Shown here in pieces: positions 8,518 through 19,111 of a stretch of 64,000 nucleotides of DNA (its first letter is position 1; every line of letters starts with the position of its first letter). A model generated the notes under the pieces. It saw only the letters and a program-made list of their open reading frames with translations. It searched no databases and had not been told where the DNA came from. Origin of the DNA: Buchnera aphidicola str. Sg (Schizaphis graminum). Its GTDB lineage: Bacteria; Pseudomonadota; Gammaproteobacteria; Enterobacterales; Enterobacteriaceae. A program made the position numbers and the translations under genes. The stretch is taken from contig NC_004061.1 in NCBI RefSeq assembly GCF_000007365.1, forward strand, positions 372,001 through 436,000. The letters run 5' to 3'.

Positions 8518-11424
8518 TTATTCTGATTTTTTAACAGGAGAAGTAGAAAAATTTGTAGCAGAATGTGCTCCAGCTGAATTTTTAATTTTTTTATTTGATT
8601 TTTTTAAAAAAATTGAAGAATTCATAATTTTTTGATTTTTGCTTAAAAATACATCACTAAAAATTTTTGTTATTGGTGCACTTGATTTATTTTTTGTATT
8701 TTCTTTTTTCAAAGTTTTATTTAAAAAAAGTTTTTTTTGATTTGAAATTAAATAATCATTTTTTTTAGATGTTAATTTTACTTTTAATTTTGAAATATTT
8801 TTAGTAACAGTTTTATATTTAAAGGATGTTTCAAAAAAATATGATTTTGTATTTTTTTTGTTTTTTTTATACAAATGATTAATTTTAATTTCTTCAGTTG
8901 TAAATTTTTTTGGCCATAAAACTGAATTTTTAACAAAATTGTTTTTTTTATGAATAAAAGATGAATTTAATTTTTTGTAATTATTAATTCTTAGACGTTT
9001 TTTTACTTGATTTTCCTTAAAAGAAGAACATTTTTTTGATGATGGTTCTAATATTAATTCTAATGAAAAAATATTAAGAGGAGTCATTAAAATTGAAATT
9101 TTAATAGGAAAAAATTTAAAAAATTCAGAATTTTTATATATTTGAAAAATTGTTGAATTAATATTAACTAAAATATTATTAGGATAACAATTGTTAAAAA
9201 TAATATTATATAATAATTTTTTTTTAAACGATGTATTATTTTCTAAATCTTTTTGAAAACTTTCATAACAAATCATATCGTTTTGACTTTTAATATTTTC
9301 AAAATCTTTAAATTTATTTTTAGCATATTTTTTTGTATATAAAAAATTATATTTACTAAAAATATAAAAATTATTTTTTTTTAAAAAATTTAAACTATTT
9401 AATTCAAAATCAATAGTATTTTTTTGAAAATCAATTTTTTTTAAAGATGTATATTTAGTATTATTATCAAATACGTGACTATATTGGTGGTTATTATTTT
9501 TTTTAACTTTATTTAATAATTGCTTTTTTTTATTATTATCAATAGAAGATACTTGATTATCTTTTTTATGAATTTCTTCTATACTATTAAACTCTTCTTT
9601 TTTAGCAAAAAGAATATTTTTTTTATTTTGAAAAATATTTCGTTTAAAACTCTCATTTTTAACAAAAATATGCTTCTTTAAAAAAGAATTTTTTATCCAA
9701 ACTATAAATTTAAAAAAGAGATTTTTATTATTAAATAATGCATTAATAATAGAATTATTGTAATTTTTTTTTCTTAAAAATTTTTCTTTCTCTTCTTTTT
9801 GTTTATCAAATGAATCATCAGATAAAGAAATATTTGTTAAAGTAGAATTTAATTTGTGTTTTTTATCTACAATTTCTTTTTTAATATTATTAAATATTTT
9901 ATTCTTTCTAACATTAGAAAGACAATAACTCATAGAACGTATTTGTTCACCTTTTCTTATTCTAGATACAAGATAATGCGGAGTTTTCATATTTTTATTA
10001 GGAACAATAATAGTTTTACCACCTGCTTGACGTTTTTCAATTGCATATACTGCTTCTCTTTTTTCATTTAATAAATAACAAGCAATTTCTATTGGTACAA
10101 TTGCATGAACTTCATATGTATTTTCTTTAAGAGCTTCTTCTTCAATTAAACGCAAAATAGATAAAGATAAAGATTCATTATCTCTAATTGTACCTGTACC
10201 TGTGCATCTAGGACAAATATGATGACTAGATTCACCTAAAGATGAACTTAACCTTTGTCTAGACATCTCTAAAAGACCAAATTTAGAAATATGACCAATT
10301 TGAATACGTGCTCTATCTTCGCGAACAATTTCACGTAATTTATTTTCAATAATTTTTTGATGACTTATAGTAGTCATATCTATAAAATCAATAACTATTA
10401 AACCTCCTAAATCACGTAATCTTAATTGACGAGAAATCTCTTCTACAGCTTCTAAATTGGTATTAAATGCTGTCGTTTCAATGTCTGCTCCACGAGTAGA
10501 ACGAGAGGAATTAATATCAATAGCTGTTAATGCTTCCGTGGTATCTACCATAATTGACCCACCAGAAGGTAGTCTTACCTTTCTCTGAAAAGCAGAATCT
10601 ATTTGAGATTCAATTTGATAATAACTAAAAAGTGGTATTTCTCCAGTATATAATTTAATTTTGTTAATAAAATCTGGACGTCCTAATGCTGTAATATGTT
10701 CACGTGCAATATCCAATATTTTCGGATTATCAATCAAGATTTCACCGATATCTTGGCGCAAATAATCTCTAAATGCACGGACAATAACGTTACTTTCTTG
10801 ATAAATTAAGAATGGTGCAGATTTTTTTTTCGAAGCTTTTTTAATAGCATTCCAATGCTTTAATCGAAGAGATAAGTCCCATTGTAACGATTTTATAGAT
10901 TTCCCTACACCAGCTGTTCTAATAATCAAACCCATTTTTTCCGGTATTTTTAAAGATGATAATAATTCTTTTAACTCTATTCTATCACTTCCCTCAACTC
11001 GTCTTGATATGCCAGCAATTTTAGGATTATTAGGCATTAAAACCAAATAACTGCCAGCTAAGGTAATAAAGGTAGTTAATGCAGCTCCTTTGGTACCTCT
11101 TTCTTCTTTGTTTATTTGAACGATAAGTTCTTGACCTTCTCGTAAGATATCCTTAATGTTTAGGCGTACATCACAATTATAATTTTCTGGAAAATAATTT
11201 TTAGAAATTTCCTTTAATGGTAAAAAACCATGTTTTTCCATGCCATAATCTATAAAAACAGCTTCCAAGCTGGGTTCAATTCGAGTAATTTTCCCCTTAT
11301 ATATATTTGATTTTTTTTGTTCTGATCTAGAACTTTCTATGTCAAGATCATATAAACGCTGACCATCAACAAGAGCTACACGTAACTCTTCCTGCTGAGT
11401 TGCATTAATTAACATTCTTTTCAT
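8518..11424 (-). CDS. rne: Ribonuclease E
   Basis: RNase E is the main endoribonuclease for mRNA decay and rRNA/tRNA processing. The ATG at 11424 gives 968 residues starting [20 protein letters not shown], identical to the E. coli start; GAGAG lies upstream. The catalytic half is very well kept: S1 domain near residues 36-120, the metal-binding aspartates in TAIDINSS and IVIDFIDMT (E. coli Asp303/Asp346), and the Zn-link CPRCTGTG. The C-terminal half is Lys/Asn/Phe-rich and looks degenerate until the last 50 residues, where [10 protein letters not shown] and [17 protein letters not shown] resemble the E. coli PNPase-binding tail. It is convergent with flgK and divergent from rluC. Confidence 0.97.
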   Translation of the reverse strand: MKRMLINATQQEELRVALVDGQRLYDLDIESSRSEQKKSNIYKGKITRIEPSLEAVFIDYGMEKHGFLPLKEISKNYFPENYNCDVRLNIKDILREGQELIVQINKEERGTKGAALTTFITLAGSYLVLMPNNPKIAGISRRVEGSDRIELKELLSSLKIPEKMGLIIRTAGVGKSIKSLQWDLSLRLKHWNAIKKASKKKSAPFLIYQESNVIVRAFRDYLRQDIGEILIDNPKILDIAREHITALGRPDFINKIKLYTGEIPLFSYYQIESQIDSAFQRKVRLPSGGSIMVDTTEALTAIDINSSRSTRGADIETTAFNTNLEAVEEISRQLRLRDLGGLIVIDFIDMTTISHQKIIENKLREIVREDRARIQIGHISKFGLLEMSRQRLSSSLGESSHHICPRCTGTGTIRDNESLSLSILRLIEEEALKENTYEVHAIVPIEIACYLLNEKREAVYAIEKRQAGGKTIIVPNKNMKTPHYLVSRIRKGEQIRSMSYCLSNVRKNKIFNNIKKEIVDKKHKLNSTLTNISLSDDSFDKQKEEKEKFLRKKNYNNSIINALFNNKNLFFKFIVWIKNSFLKKHIFVKNESFKRNIFQNKKNILFAKKEEFNSIEEIHKKDNQVSSIDNNKKKQLLNKVKKNNNHQYSHVFDNNTKYTSLKKIDFQKNTIDFELNSLNFLKKNNFYIFSKYNFLYTKKYAKNKFKDFENIKSQNDMICYESFQKDLENNTSFKKKLLYNIIFNNCYPNNILVNINSTIFQIYKNSEFFKFFPIKISILMTPLNIFSLELILEPSSKKCSSFKENQVKKRLRINNYKKLNSSFIHKKNNFVKNSVLWPKKFTTEEIKINHLYKKNKKNTKSYFFETSFKYKTVTKNISKLKVKLTSKKNDYLISNQKKLFLNKTLKKENTKNKSSAPITKIFSDVFLSKNQKIMNSSIFLKKSNKKIKNSAGAHSATNFSTSPVKKSE

Positions 11425-11733
11425 TATAACGTTTTCTCTCTTATTTTTATAAATAAGTAAATACATCAACAGGAAATATATACTTTTAAAAAAAATTAAT
11501 TTTTTAATATTTAATTCTGATCTTTACTTGAAATATATATAAAAATAAGTTGTTTTAAAAAAGTATTAAAATAATTTAAAAATAAAAAAAGTCTTTAAAA
11601 AATCAAAAAATTGATTTTTTCTATAATTTAATATTATAAATATTTAATTATTTATACTAATATATTTATATATTTAATTATATTATAATCAATAAAAATT
11701 AAAAAAATTACTAAATTTGTAGAGATTTTTTTA
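11425..11733. other. Divergent rne-rluC leader region with a hairpin
   Basis: This 309-base AT-rich gap must hold the promoters of rne (-) and rluC (+). The only structure I can support is a perfect ten-base-pair hairpin at 11597-11620 (AAAAAATCAA, four-base loop, TTGATTTTTT), within the presumed rne 5' leader. A TATAAT at 11684-11689 is suitably placed for rluC but no good -35 accompanies it. In E. coli the rne leader carries autoregulatory hairpins; whether this one acts so is unknown. Confidence 0.4.
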
Positions 11734-12678
11734 ATGAAATATAAAACGACATCTGTATCTATTATATATATTAATGAAGATATGATAAATCAACGTATAG
11801 ATAATTTTTTACAAAAAAAACTTAAAAACGTACCAAGAAGTATGATTTATCGTATTATAAGAACAGGAAAGATTCGAATTAATAAGAAGAGAATCAAACC
11901 AGATTACAAATTAAAAATTGGAGATAAACTAAGAATTCCACCGATAAAAATACTATGTGAAAAAAAAAGCAGTCTTTTAACAACTGAATATAAAAAAAAT
12001 TTATTAAATAATATCCTGTATGAAGATAATTATTTATTAATAATAAATAAACCTTCTGGTATTGCAGTACATGGTGGAAGCGGTATAAACTTAGGAGTTA
12101 TAGAATATTTTCGAAAAATTCGACCATTAGAAAAATTTCTTGAACTCGTACATCGTATCGATCGAGATACGTCTGGCGTACTAATGTTGGCAAAAAAAAG
12201 AAGATCTCTCTTATCTCTACATAAACAAATAAGAGAAAAAAAAGTGCAGAAAAAATACATAGCATTAGTACACGGTCTATGGCCTCTTTCTTTAAGAAAA
12301 GTATCTGAGCCTTTATTAAAAACTCATTTAAAAAATAAACAAAGAAAAATTTTAATTAATAAAGAAGGAAAACCTGCAGAAACATATTTTAAAATAAAAA
12401 AACAATATTTATTCACAACTTTAGTTTCTATTACACCGAAAACTGGTCGCACACATCAAATTCGTGTACACACACTGCATGCAGGTCATCCAATATTATT
12501 TGATAAACGTTATGGGAAACGCGATTTAGATTGTAATATAAAAAATAAAACAAAAATTAATAGACTTTTACTTCATGCTACTTCAATTAATTTTATACAT
12601 CCTGAAACTGGGAAAAAAATGCATATTGTAGCACCACTAGATGTATATTTTAAAAATTATTTAAATACGCTTATATAG
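11734..12678 (+). CDS. rluC: 23S rRNA pseudouridine synthase RluC
   Basis: RluC makes pseudouridine at positions 955, 2504 and 2580 of 23S rRNA. The 314-residue protein has an N-terminal S4-like RNA-binding domain (PRSMIYRIIRTGKIRINKKR, residues about 35-54) and the RluA-family catalytic core with the active-site Asp in HRIDRDTSGVLMLAK, followed by KTGRTHQIRVH. Length is as in E. coli (319). It is divergent from rne, as in E. coli, and followed by rpmF. Confidence 0.95.
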   Translation: MKYKTTSVSIIYINEDMINQRIDNFLQKKLKNVPRSMIYRIIRTGKIRINKKRIKPDYKLKIGDKLRIPPIKILCEKKSSLLTTEYKKNLLNNILYEDNYLLIINKPSGIAVHGGSGINLGVIEYFRKIRPLEKFLELVHRIDRDTSGVLMLAKKRRSLLSLHKQIREKKVQKKYIALVHGLWPLSLRKVSEPLLKTHLKNKQRKILINKEGKPAETYFKIKKQYLFTTLVSITPKTGRTHQIRVHTLHAGHPILFDKRYGKRDLDCNIKNKTKINRLLLHATSINFIHPETGKKMHIVAPLDVYFKNYLNTLI

Positions 12679-12781
12679 TATATTTAAAACATTCTAAGTA
12701 AATATTATACAATAAAATCTTTTTTTACTAAAATTTTATATTAAAATACTCATCTTACATAAGATTATCATAGAGAGAAAA

Positions 12782-12946
12782 ATGGCTGTTCAAAAAAGTA
12801 AACCAACTCGATCTAAAAGAGGAATGAGACGTTCTCACGACTCTTTAAAAGAAATAACTTTATCTAAAGATAAATTTTCTGGAGAAATGCATATTCGACA
12901 TCATATTACTGCTAAGGGATACTATAGGGGGAAAAAGGTAATTTAA
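12782..12946 (+). CDS. rpmF: 50S ribosomal protein L32
   Basis: This small gene encodes 54 residues starting [20 protein letters not shown] and ending [14 protein letters not shown], which is L32 (E. coli 57 residues). The ATG at 12782 has AGAGAG just upstream. In E. coli rpmF heads an operon with plsX, fabH, fabD, fabG and acpP; here a strong hairpin follows directly and the next gene is fabD, so plsX and fabH are missing. The yceD gene that precedes it in E. coli is absent too. Confidence 0.97.
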   Translation: MAVQKSKPTRSKRGMRRSHDSLKEITLSKDKFSGEMHIRHHITAKGYYRGKKVI

Positions 12947-12959
12947 TAAATAAAAAAAA

Positions 12960-12983
12960 GGTACTTTTTTTAAAAAAAGTACC
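12960..12983 (+). terminator. Hairpin after rpmF
   Basis: A perfect 24-base palindrome (GGTACTTTTTT and its complement) lies 13 bases after the rpmF stop. It probably terminates or attenuates rpmF transcription ahead of fabD, which would uncouple the ribosomal protein from the fatty-acid genes. Confidence 0.65.
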
Positions 12984-13043
12984 ATTTTAAAAAAAATCAT
13001 ATTTATTTTAAAATAATTTATATCCTCAAAAAAGATAAATTTA

Positions 13044-13976
13044 ATGAACTCATTTGCTATGTTATTTCCAGGTCAAGGTTCTCAGTATAAAAACATGTTA
13101 TCTTCTTTTTTTCAAAAGAAAAATAATCTTTTTAAAAAAATATTTGATGAAGCATCAGAATATGTTAATTATAATTTATTAAATTTAATAAAAAATGGAG
13201 CTAAGAAAAAAAGAGATGATTATAAATATATACAATCAGCTATTTTAACTTCATCAATTGCAATTTATCAATTGTGGAAAGAAAAAAATGGAAGACGTCC
13301 TGCATTGATGTCAGGACATAGTTTAGGAGAATATTCAGCATTAGTTTGTGCTAATGCAATAAAATTTTCTGATGCTTTAAAAATAGTTAAATTAAGAAGC
13401 AAATTAATGCAAAAAATTATTATAAATAAACCATCTTTAGTACAGGCAATTATTGGTTTAGATAAAGTCATTATTAAAAATATATGTTTACAATATTTAC
13501 CAAAAATTGTTTCTATAGCAAGCATCAATTCTGATGATCAAATTATTATTTCAGGAGAGAAATTAGCAGTGCGTGAAGTTGGTTTAAAGTGTAAAAAAAA
13601 GGGAGCGAAGTATGTAATAAAATTAAATATTAATACACCAATACATAGTCAATTAATGAAACCTGTTTCAGAACAAATTAAATACTTATTAAAATCTATT
13701 AAAATAAAATCTCCACAAATACCTGTCATTAACAATGTAGATGTTATATGTGAAAAAAATGAAAAAAAAATAAAAAAAGCATTAGTTAGACAATTTTACA
13801 GTACTGTAAGGTGGAAAGAAATAATCGATTTAATAAAATCAAAAAAAATTTTTACAATGTTAGAAATAGGACCAAATAAAATTTTAAGTAATTTAATAAA
13901 AAAAAACGATAATATTACTGTATTAAATACAAATAATTTAAAAAACTTTTTAATAGCATTCAAAACAATCCATTAG
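13044..13976 (+). CDS. fabD: Malonyl-CoA:ACP transacylase FabD
   Basis: FabD moves malonyl groups from CoA to acyl carrier protein, supplying the two-carbon donor for fatty-acid elongation. The 310-residue product opens with the family motif LFPGQGSQ, carries the nucleophile Ser93 in SGHSLGEYSA, and the catalytic His lies in NTPIHSQLM. Length matches E. coli (309). It is followed eight bases later by fabG, then acpP. Confidence 0.96.
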   Translation: MNSFAMLFPGQGSQYKNMLSSFFQKKNNLFKKIFDEASEYVNYNLLNLIKNGAKKKRDDYKYIQSAILTSSIAIYQLWKEKNGRRPALMSGHSLGEYSALVCANAIKFSDALKIVKLRSKLMQKIIINKPSLVQAIIGLDKVIIKNICLQYLPKIVSIASINSDDQIIISGEKLAVREVGLKCKKKGAKYVIKLNINTPIHSQLMKPVSEQIKYLLKSIKIKSPQIPVINNVDVICEKNEKKIKKALVRQFYSTVRWKEIIDLIKSKKIFTMLEIGPNKILSNLIKKNDNITVLNTNNLKNFLIAFKTIH

Positions 13977-13983
13977 AAAAATA

Positions 13984-14718
13984 ATGAAAATTGAAAAAAA
14001 AACCGCATTAGTCACAGGAGCAAACCAAGGTCTTGGAAAAGAAATTGCTATAAAATTATCACAAAAGGGAATACAAGTCATAGGAACATCTACAACTGTA
14101 GATGGAGTAAAAACAATTAACAAATATTTAAAAAAAAATGGATTCGGTTTTATTTTAGATTTAAAAGACACTGATTCAATTTTAGAAAAAATGAAAGAAA
14201 TTTGTCAAAAAAAATATTCTATTGATATACTGATTAATAATGCTGGAATTACATCAGATAATTTATTAGTTTATATGAGTAATAAGGAATGGGAAAATGT
14301 AATAAAAATTAATCTAACATCAGTATTTTATATGTCAAAATCTGTTATTCGTTCGATGATTAAAAAAAGATATGGTCGTATTGTTACAATTGGTTCTGTA
14401 ATTGGATACCTTGGAAATCGAGGTCAAATAAATTATAGTGCTTCAAAATCAGGACTGATTGGATTTCATAAATCACTAGCATTAGAAGTAGCACAAAAAG
14501 GTATTACCGTTAATATTGTTTCTCCAGGTTTTATCAAAACTAATCTTACAAAAAATTTAAATGTTTTTCAATATAAAAAGCATTTATCTAAAATTCCTAT
14601 GAAAAGAATAGGAACTGCAGAAGAAATAGCTAACGCAGTAATATTTCTGTCTTCCGAAAAAGCATCCTATATAACCGGACAAACAATCCATGTTAATGGA
14701 GGTATGTATATGACATAA
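13984..14718 (+). CDS. fabG: 3-oxoacyl-ACP reductase FabG
   Basis: FabG is the NADPH-dependent ketoreductase of fatty-acid elongation. The 244-residue product, same as E. coli, is a short-chain dehydrogenase with the cofactor-binding [12 protein letters not shown] near residue 10, NNAGIT, the catalytic Ser in GSVIGYLG, and YSASK for the Tyr/Lys pair; VNGGMYMT closes the chain. It lies between fabD and acpP in the ancestral order. Confidence 0.97.
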
Positions 14719-14788
14719 ATTTTTTGTATCTAAAAATCTAATTTTTTATGATAAGATAATGATAATTAAAAAAAATGAGATATTTAAA

Positions 14789-15028
14789 ATGAATAATGTT
14801 GAAAAAAAAATAAAAAAAATAATTTCAAAAATACTGAATATTAAAGTAGAAAAAATACTTAATAATGCGTCTTTTTTAGATGATCTTAGTGCTGATTCAT
14901 TAGATATAGTAGAATTAATTATGGCTATAGAAGAAGAATTTGATATTGAAATATCAGATGAAGATGCAGAAAAACTTAATACAGTACAAAAATCTATTGA
15001 TTATATTAATAATAAAAATAAAAAATAA
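14789..15028 (+). CDS. acpP: Acyl carrier protein
   Basis: ACP carries growing acyl chains on a 4'-phosphopantetheine arm. The ATG at 14789 gives 79 residues aligned to the E. coli start, with a GAG upstream; an in-frame ATG at 14759 would add ten residues not found in the family. Ser37 in [12 protein letters not shown] is the attachment site, followed by the acidic helix [18 protein letters not shown]. fabF, which follows in E. coli, is missing: tmk comes next. Confidence 0.96.
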   Translation: MNNVEKKIKKIISKILNIKVEKILNNASFLDDLSADSLDIVELIMAIEEEFDIEISDEDAEKLNTVQKSIDYINNKNKK

Positions 15029-15084
15029 ATTTTTATATTTATTCCTCAATAGTACAATTAAAACTGTACATAAAAAAATTAAAA

Positions 15085-15726
15085 ATGATGATAAAAAGTA
15101 AATTTATTGTAATTGAAGGATTAGAAGGTGCTGGAAAAACACACGCTTGTATTTGCGTCCAACGTATTTTAAAAGAAAATAATATAAAGAATGTCATATT
15201 AGTACGTCAACCTGGAAGTACACCTGTTGCAGAAAAAATAAGAAAATTAATAAAAAATAACACTTATATTGAAGATTTTGAAAAAGAGACAGAATTATTA
15301 CTAATGTATGCTGCAAGAATACAACTAGTTAAAAAAATAATACAACCAGCGTTAAAAAAGGGAACTTGGGTCATTTCAGATCGTCATGATTTATCTTCTT
15401 TAGCCTATCAAGGTGGCGGGTTGGGTATAAAAAGAAAACTAATCAATAAACTGAAATATTTATTTTTGCAAGATTTTATTCCTGATCTAACTATTTATTT
15501 AGATGTTTATCCTGAAATTGGTTTAAAAAGAGCATCAAAAAGAAATCATTTAGATCGAATAGAACATCGATCTTTAACATTTTTTAAAAAAACAAGAGCG
15601 AGCTATTTAAAAAATATAAAATTAGATAAAAAAATAATAAAAATAAACGCTAATTTAAATATTAAAATTGTTACTCAAAACATCAAAAACCAAATTTTAA
15701 AATGGCTTCAACAAAAAGTCGTATGA
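15085..15726 (+). CDS. tmk: Thymidylate kinase
   Basis: Tmk phosphorylates dTMP to dTDP. The 213-residue protein has the P-loop EGLEGAGKT at about residues 11-19, the dTMP-binding RQPGSTP block, the DR motif in WVISDRHDLSSLAYQGGG and the LID region RNHLDRIE. Two adjacent ATGs exist (15085 and 15088); either fits. Its TGA overlaps the ATG of holB (ATGA), indicating coupled translation, as in the E. coli tmk-holB pair. pabC and mltG, found upstream in E. coli, are absent. Confidence 0.96.
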   Translation: MMIKSKFIVIEGLEGAGKTHACICVQRILKENNIKNVILVRQPGSTPVAEKIRKLIKNNTYIEDFEKETELLLMYAARIQLVKKIIQPALKKGTWVISDRHDLSSLAYQGGGLGIKRKLINKLKYLFLQDFIPDLTIYLDVYPEIGLKRASKRNHLDRIEHRSLTFFKKTRASYLKNIKLDKKIIKINANLNIKIVTQNIKNQILKWLQQKVV

Positions 15727-16709
15727 AATGGTATCCTTGGTTAATTAAACCATATAAAAAAATTATTAGACTGCATGAAAGAAAAAAAGCACATCATGCA
15801 ATTTTAATAAAAACTCAAAAGGGAATGGGAGTTTTTAAACTAGTTTGGTTCATTAGTAAATGGTTACTATGCTTAAAACCCAAAGGAACAAATTTTTGTG
15901 ATAACTGCCATGGATGTAAACTAATGTCTGCAAATAATCATCCAGATTGGCATACTATAATTAATGAAAAAAATGATGTCTTTGATGTTGATTCTATTCG
16001 AGTCATTAATGAAAAAATATTTAAACGTGCGCAACAAGGAAACAATAAAATCATTTTTTTACCAAATGTTCATAAATTAACAGAATCAGCAGTGAATGCA
16101 TTATTAAAAATTTTAGAAGAACCACCAGAAAAAAATTGGTTTTTTCTAATAGATTACAATTATTTAAAATTACATTCTACATTAAAAAGTCGTTGTTTTT
16201 TATATAGATTACCCCTTCCCTTAGAAAAAGAAAGTTTAAATTGGTTAAAAAATAACAACAAAAAAGATAACATATCAAATTTGACTTCATTACGTATTAA
16301 TCAAGATTCTCCTATATCTGCAAAAAATTTTATTGAAAGCGATCTATGGGATGAAAGAAAAAATTTATATAAATCTTTATCACATTCTATTAAAGATAAA
16401 AACCTATTAAAAATATTGCCAGTCTTATGTAAAAAAAATACTATAATGAAAATAGATTGGATATGTTTACTATTATTTGATGCTGTAAAAACAAATTTCA
16501 ACGAAAGAAAAAAATTAATCAACTGCGATCAAATAAAATTAATTAATTTTTTTTCTAAAAAATACAATAATATTCTTTTAAATAAAAGTATTCGAAAGTG
16601 GACAAAATGTCGATATATTTTATCAAGTGTATCTAGTATTAATAGTGAATTACTACTCTTAGAACAATTACTTTTATGGGAAAAAATTTTATGTTTTATA
16701 ACACCTTAA
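15723..16709 (+). CDS. holB: DNA polymerase III delta-prime subunit HolB
   Basis: The delta-prime subunit is part of the clamp loader. I start it at the ATG at 15723, which overlaps the tmk stop as ATGA and yields MKWYPWLIKPY, matching E. coli MRWYPWL; an upstream ATG at 15702 would lie inside tmk. Of 328 residues (E. coli 334), the zinc module (FCDNCHGCKLM) and the AAA+ segment SAVNALLKILEEPPEKNWFF with the SRC motif (LKSRCFLY) are visible. The P-loop region is degenerate, as in all delta-prime subunits. Confidence 0.95.
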   Translation: MKWYPWLIKPYKKIIRLHERKKAHHAILIKTQKGMGVFKLVWFISKWLLCLKPKGTNFCDNCHGCKLMSANNHPDWHTIINEKNDVFDVDSIRVINEKIFKRAQQGNNKIIFLPNVHKLTESAVNALLKILEEPPEKNWFFLIDYNYLKLHSTLKSRCFLYRLPLPLEKESLNWLKNNNKKDNISNLTSLRINQDSPISAKNFIESDLWDERKNLYKSLSHSIKDKNLLKILPVLCKKNTIMKIDWICLLLFDAVKTNFNERKKLINCDQIKLINFFSKKYNNILLNKSIRKWTKCRYILSSVSSINSELLLLEQLLLWEKILCFITP

Positions 16710-16744
16710 GTTCTACATAATTTTTAAATTAAAGAGAGAAAATT

Positions 16745-17539
16745 ATGTTCTTAATTGATTCTCACTGCCATATTGATCAGATGAACATTGATCAAAAAAA
16801 TGATGATTTATTACATCAAGAAATAGAAAAAATACTCAATAAAGCATATGAAAATCATGTAAAAAAATTTTTGACAGTATCAACTTCCATCCAAAATTTT
16901 TATAAAACAAAAAAATTGTTAAGTACATATGATTCTATATTTTATTCTTGTGGTATTCATCCATTATACTGTCAAAAAGAAATAGAATGTCTTAATGAAT
17001 TAAAAAAATTATCTTATGATAAATGTGTTATAGCATTAGGAGAAACGGGTCTAGATTATTATTACTCATTTGAAACAAAAAATCTGCAAGAAAAATTTTT
17101 CAGAGAACATATTAGAATTGCAATAACACTAAATAAACCAATCATAATACACAGTCGGAATGCTATAAAAGATACAATAAAAATTCTAAAAGAAGAAAAT
17201 GCAGAAAAATGTGGTGGAATTTTACATTCATTTACTGAAAGTGAAAAATCAGCATTTGAACTATTAGATATGGGATTTTATATTTCTTTTTCTGGAATAA
17301 TTACTTTTAAAAAATCAATTGAATTATGTAATACATTAAAAAAAATACCACTAGAAAAATTATTGATAGAAACAGATTCTCCTTATTTAGCACCTATACC
17401 ATATAGAGGGAAAAAAAATCAACCGGCATATTTACTGGATATAGCAAAAAAAATAGCCCTTATAAAAGAAATAAGTTTAAAAGAATTAGCAAAAATCACT
17501 ACAAATAATTTTTTTACGCTATTTAACTTAAATTTTTAA
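16745..17539 (+). CDS. ycfH: TatD-family metal-dependent hydrolase (YcfH)
   Basis: A 264-residue TIM-barrel hydrolase of the TatD family, best matched to E. coli YcfH by position after holB and by length (265). Metal ligands are in place: His-x-His in DSHCHIDQM, Glu in [11 protein letters not shown], His in IIIHSRNA, His in GILHSFTES and Asp in ETDSPYLAP. Family members act as DNases or D-aminoacyl-tRNA-type hydrolases; the substrate here is not evident. AGAGAG precedes the ATG. Confidence 0.93.
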
Positions 17540-17596
17540 TAAAAATATATTATTTAATTTATTTGACATTTTAGATATACCTAGGAGTTTTTAAAT

Positions 17597-19030
17597 ATGT
17601 TTAAAAATGTATTTTCAAGCCTTCAAAAGGTTGGTAAATCACTGATGTTACCTGTTTCAGTACTTCCAATTGCGGGAATACTTCTTGGTATAGGATCAGC
17701 TCATTTTACTTTAATACCGGAAATAATTTCTCAAATTATGGCACAAACAGGGGGCTCTATTTTTTCTAATATGCCATTAATTTTTGCAATTGGTGTAGCT
17801 CTTGGATTTAGTAATAATGATGGTGTTGCAGCATTAGCTGCTGTTGTTGCTTACAGTATATTAATTCAAACACTATCTGCAGTAGAACTAAATATATTAA
17901 ATACAGATGCTAATACAATAAAAAATAAAAATTTTTCTGATATTGGTATATTAGGAGGAATTATAGCAGGAGCCATTTCAGCATATATGTTTAACAAATT
18001 TTATAAAATTCAGTTACCTGAATATTTAGGTTTTTTTGCTGGAAAAAGATTTGTTCCTATTATTTCAGGACTATTTGCAATATTTGTAGGATTAATATTA
18101 TCTCTTATTTGGCCTAGTATTGGCAATAAAATACAAATTTTTTCCGAATGGGCTGCTTATCAAAATCCTATTATTGCTTTTTCTTTGTACGGTTTAGTAG
18201 AAAGAGCATTAGTACCTTTTGGTCTACATCATATATGGAATGTTCCATTCCAAATGCAAATTGGAGAATATAAGAATTCTATAGGGCAAATTTTTCATGG
18301 AGATATTGCAAGATATATGGCAGGTGATACAACAGCTGGGAATTTATCAGGTGGATTTATTTTCAAAATGTATGGACTTCCAGGAGCAGCTTTAGCAATT
18401 TGGCATACAGCTAAAAAAGAAAATAGAAAAAAAATAGGTAGTATTATGATTTCTGCAGCTTTGACAGCTTTTTTAACAGGAATTACTGAACCAATTGAGT
18501 TTTCTTTCATATTAGTTGCTCCAATATTATATATTATTCACGCTATTTTAGCAGGATTGTCTTTTCCATTATGTATTTTTTTAAATATGCGTGCTGGAAC
18601 AAGTTTTTCTCATGGATTTATAGATTTTATAGTATTAAGTGGGCATAGTCATAAAATATTTCTTTTCCCAATTGTTGGAATTTGCTATGGTCTTTTATAT
18701 TATAGTATATTTTATTTTTTGATAACAACATTTAATTTAAAAACACCTGGACGAGAAGAAAATAAAAACACTGTTTTTTTTAGAAATAATATAGAAATAG
18801 CACCGTATATTGTTGAAGCATTGGGTGGAAAAAATAATATTAAAAATTTAGATGCATGTATTACTAGATTACGTATTACAGTCTCAGAAATATCAAAAGT
18901 TAACGAAGAGAATCTAAAAAATCTTGGGGCAGCAGGTGTGGTTATTTCAGGATCTGGGGTGCAAGCTGTCTTCGGTACTAGATCAGAAAATATAAAAACT
19001 GCAATAGATGAATATATAAATAATATATAA
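17597..19030 (+). CDS. ptsG: PTS glucose-specific EIICB component
   Basis: PtsG imports glucose and phosphorylates it using phosphate from EIIA-Glc. The 477-residue product equals the E. coli protein in length. The multi-spanning EIIC domain (about residues 1-385) includes [26 protein letters not shown] and [10 protein letters not shown]; the EIIB domain has the phosphorylated Cys in [17 protein letters not shown] lies ten bases before the ATG. This is the only sugar transporter in the window, fitting a host-fed symbiont. A terminator follows at once. Confidence 0.97.
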   Translation: MFKNVFSSLQKVGKSLMLPVSVLPIAGILLGIGSAHFTLIPEIISQIMAQTGGSIFSNMPLIFAIGVALGFSNNDGVAALAAVVAYSILIQTLSAVELNILNTDANTIKNKNFSDIGILGGIIAGAISAYMFNKFYKIQLPEYLGFFAGKRFVPIISGLFAIFVGLILSLIWPSIGNKIQIFSEWAAYQNPIIAFSLYGLVERALVPFGLHHIWNVPFQMQIGEYKNSIGQIFHGDIARYMAGDTTAGNLSGGFIFKMYGLPGAALAIWHTAKKENRKKIGSIMISAALTAFLTGITEPIEFSFILVAPILYIIHAILAGLSFPLCIFLNMRAGTSFSHGFIDFIVLSGHSHKIFLFPIVGICYGLLYYSIFYFLITTFNLKTPGREENKNTVFFRNNIEIAPYIVEALGGKNNIKNLDACITRLRITVSEISKVNEENLKNLGAAGVVISGSGVQAVFGTRSENIKTAIDEYINNI

Positions 19031-19035
19031 AAAAA

Positions 19036-19062
19036 AGGGTGAGTAAAAATTTAACTCGCCCT
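19036..19062 (+). terminator. Terminator after ptsG
   Basis: AGGGTGAGT and ACTCGCCCT pair over nine positions (one G-U) with a nine-base loop, six bases after the ptsG stop. GC content is well above the surroundings, which supports a selected terminator although the T tail is weak. Confidence 0.75.
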
Positions 19063-19111
19063 AGTATTTATAAAATTTAATATTAATTTAAATTATACAA
19101 AAGAATATTTT

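Noticed and set aside
14759-14788. Ten-residue N-terminal extension of ACP
   Set aside because: The family starts at the internal ATG at 14789; the extension is Lys/Ile filler.
15051-15070. GTACA/TGTAC hairpin between acpP and tmk
   Set aside because: Only five base pairs and no tail; not distinguishable from chance.
17563-17568. TTGACA upstream of ptsG as a -35 box
   Set aside because: No -10 element lies 16-18 bases downstream; that position falls on the ribosome-binding site and spacer.
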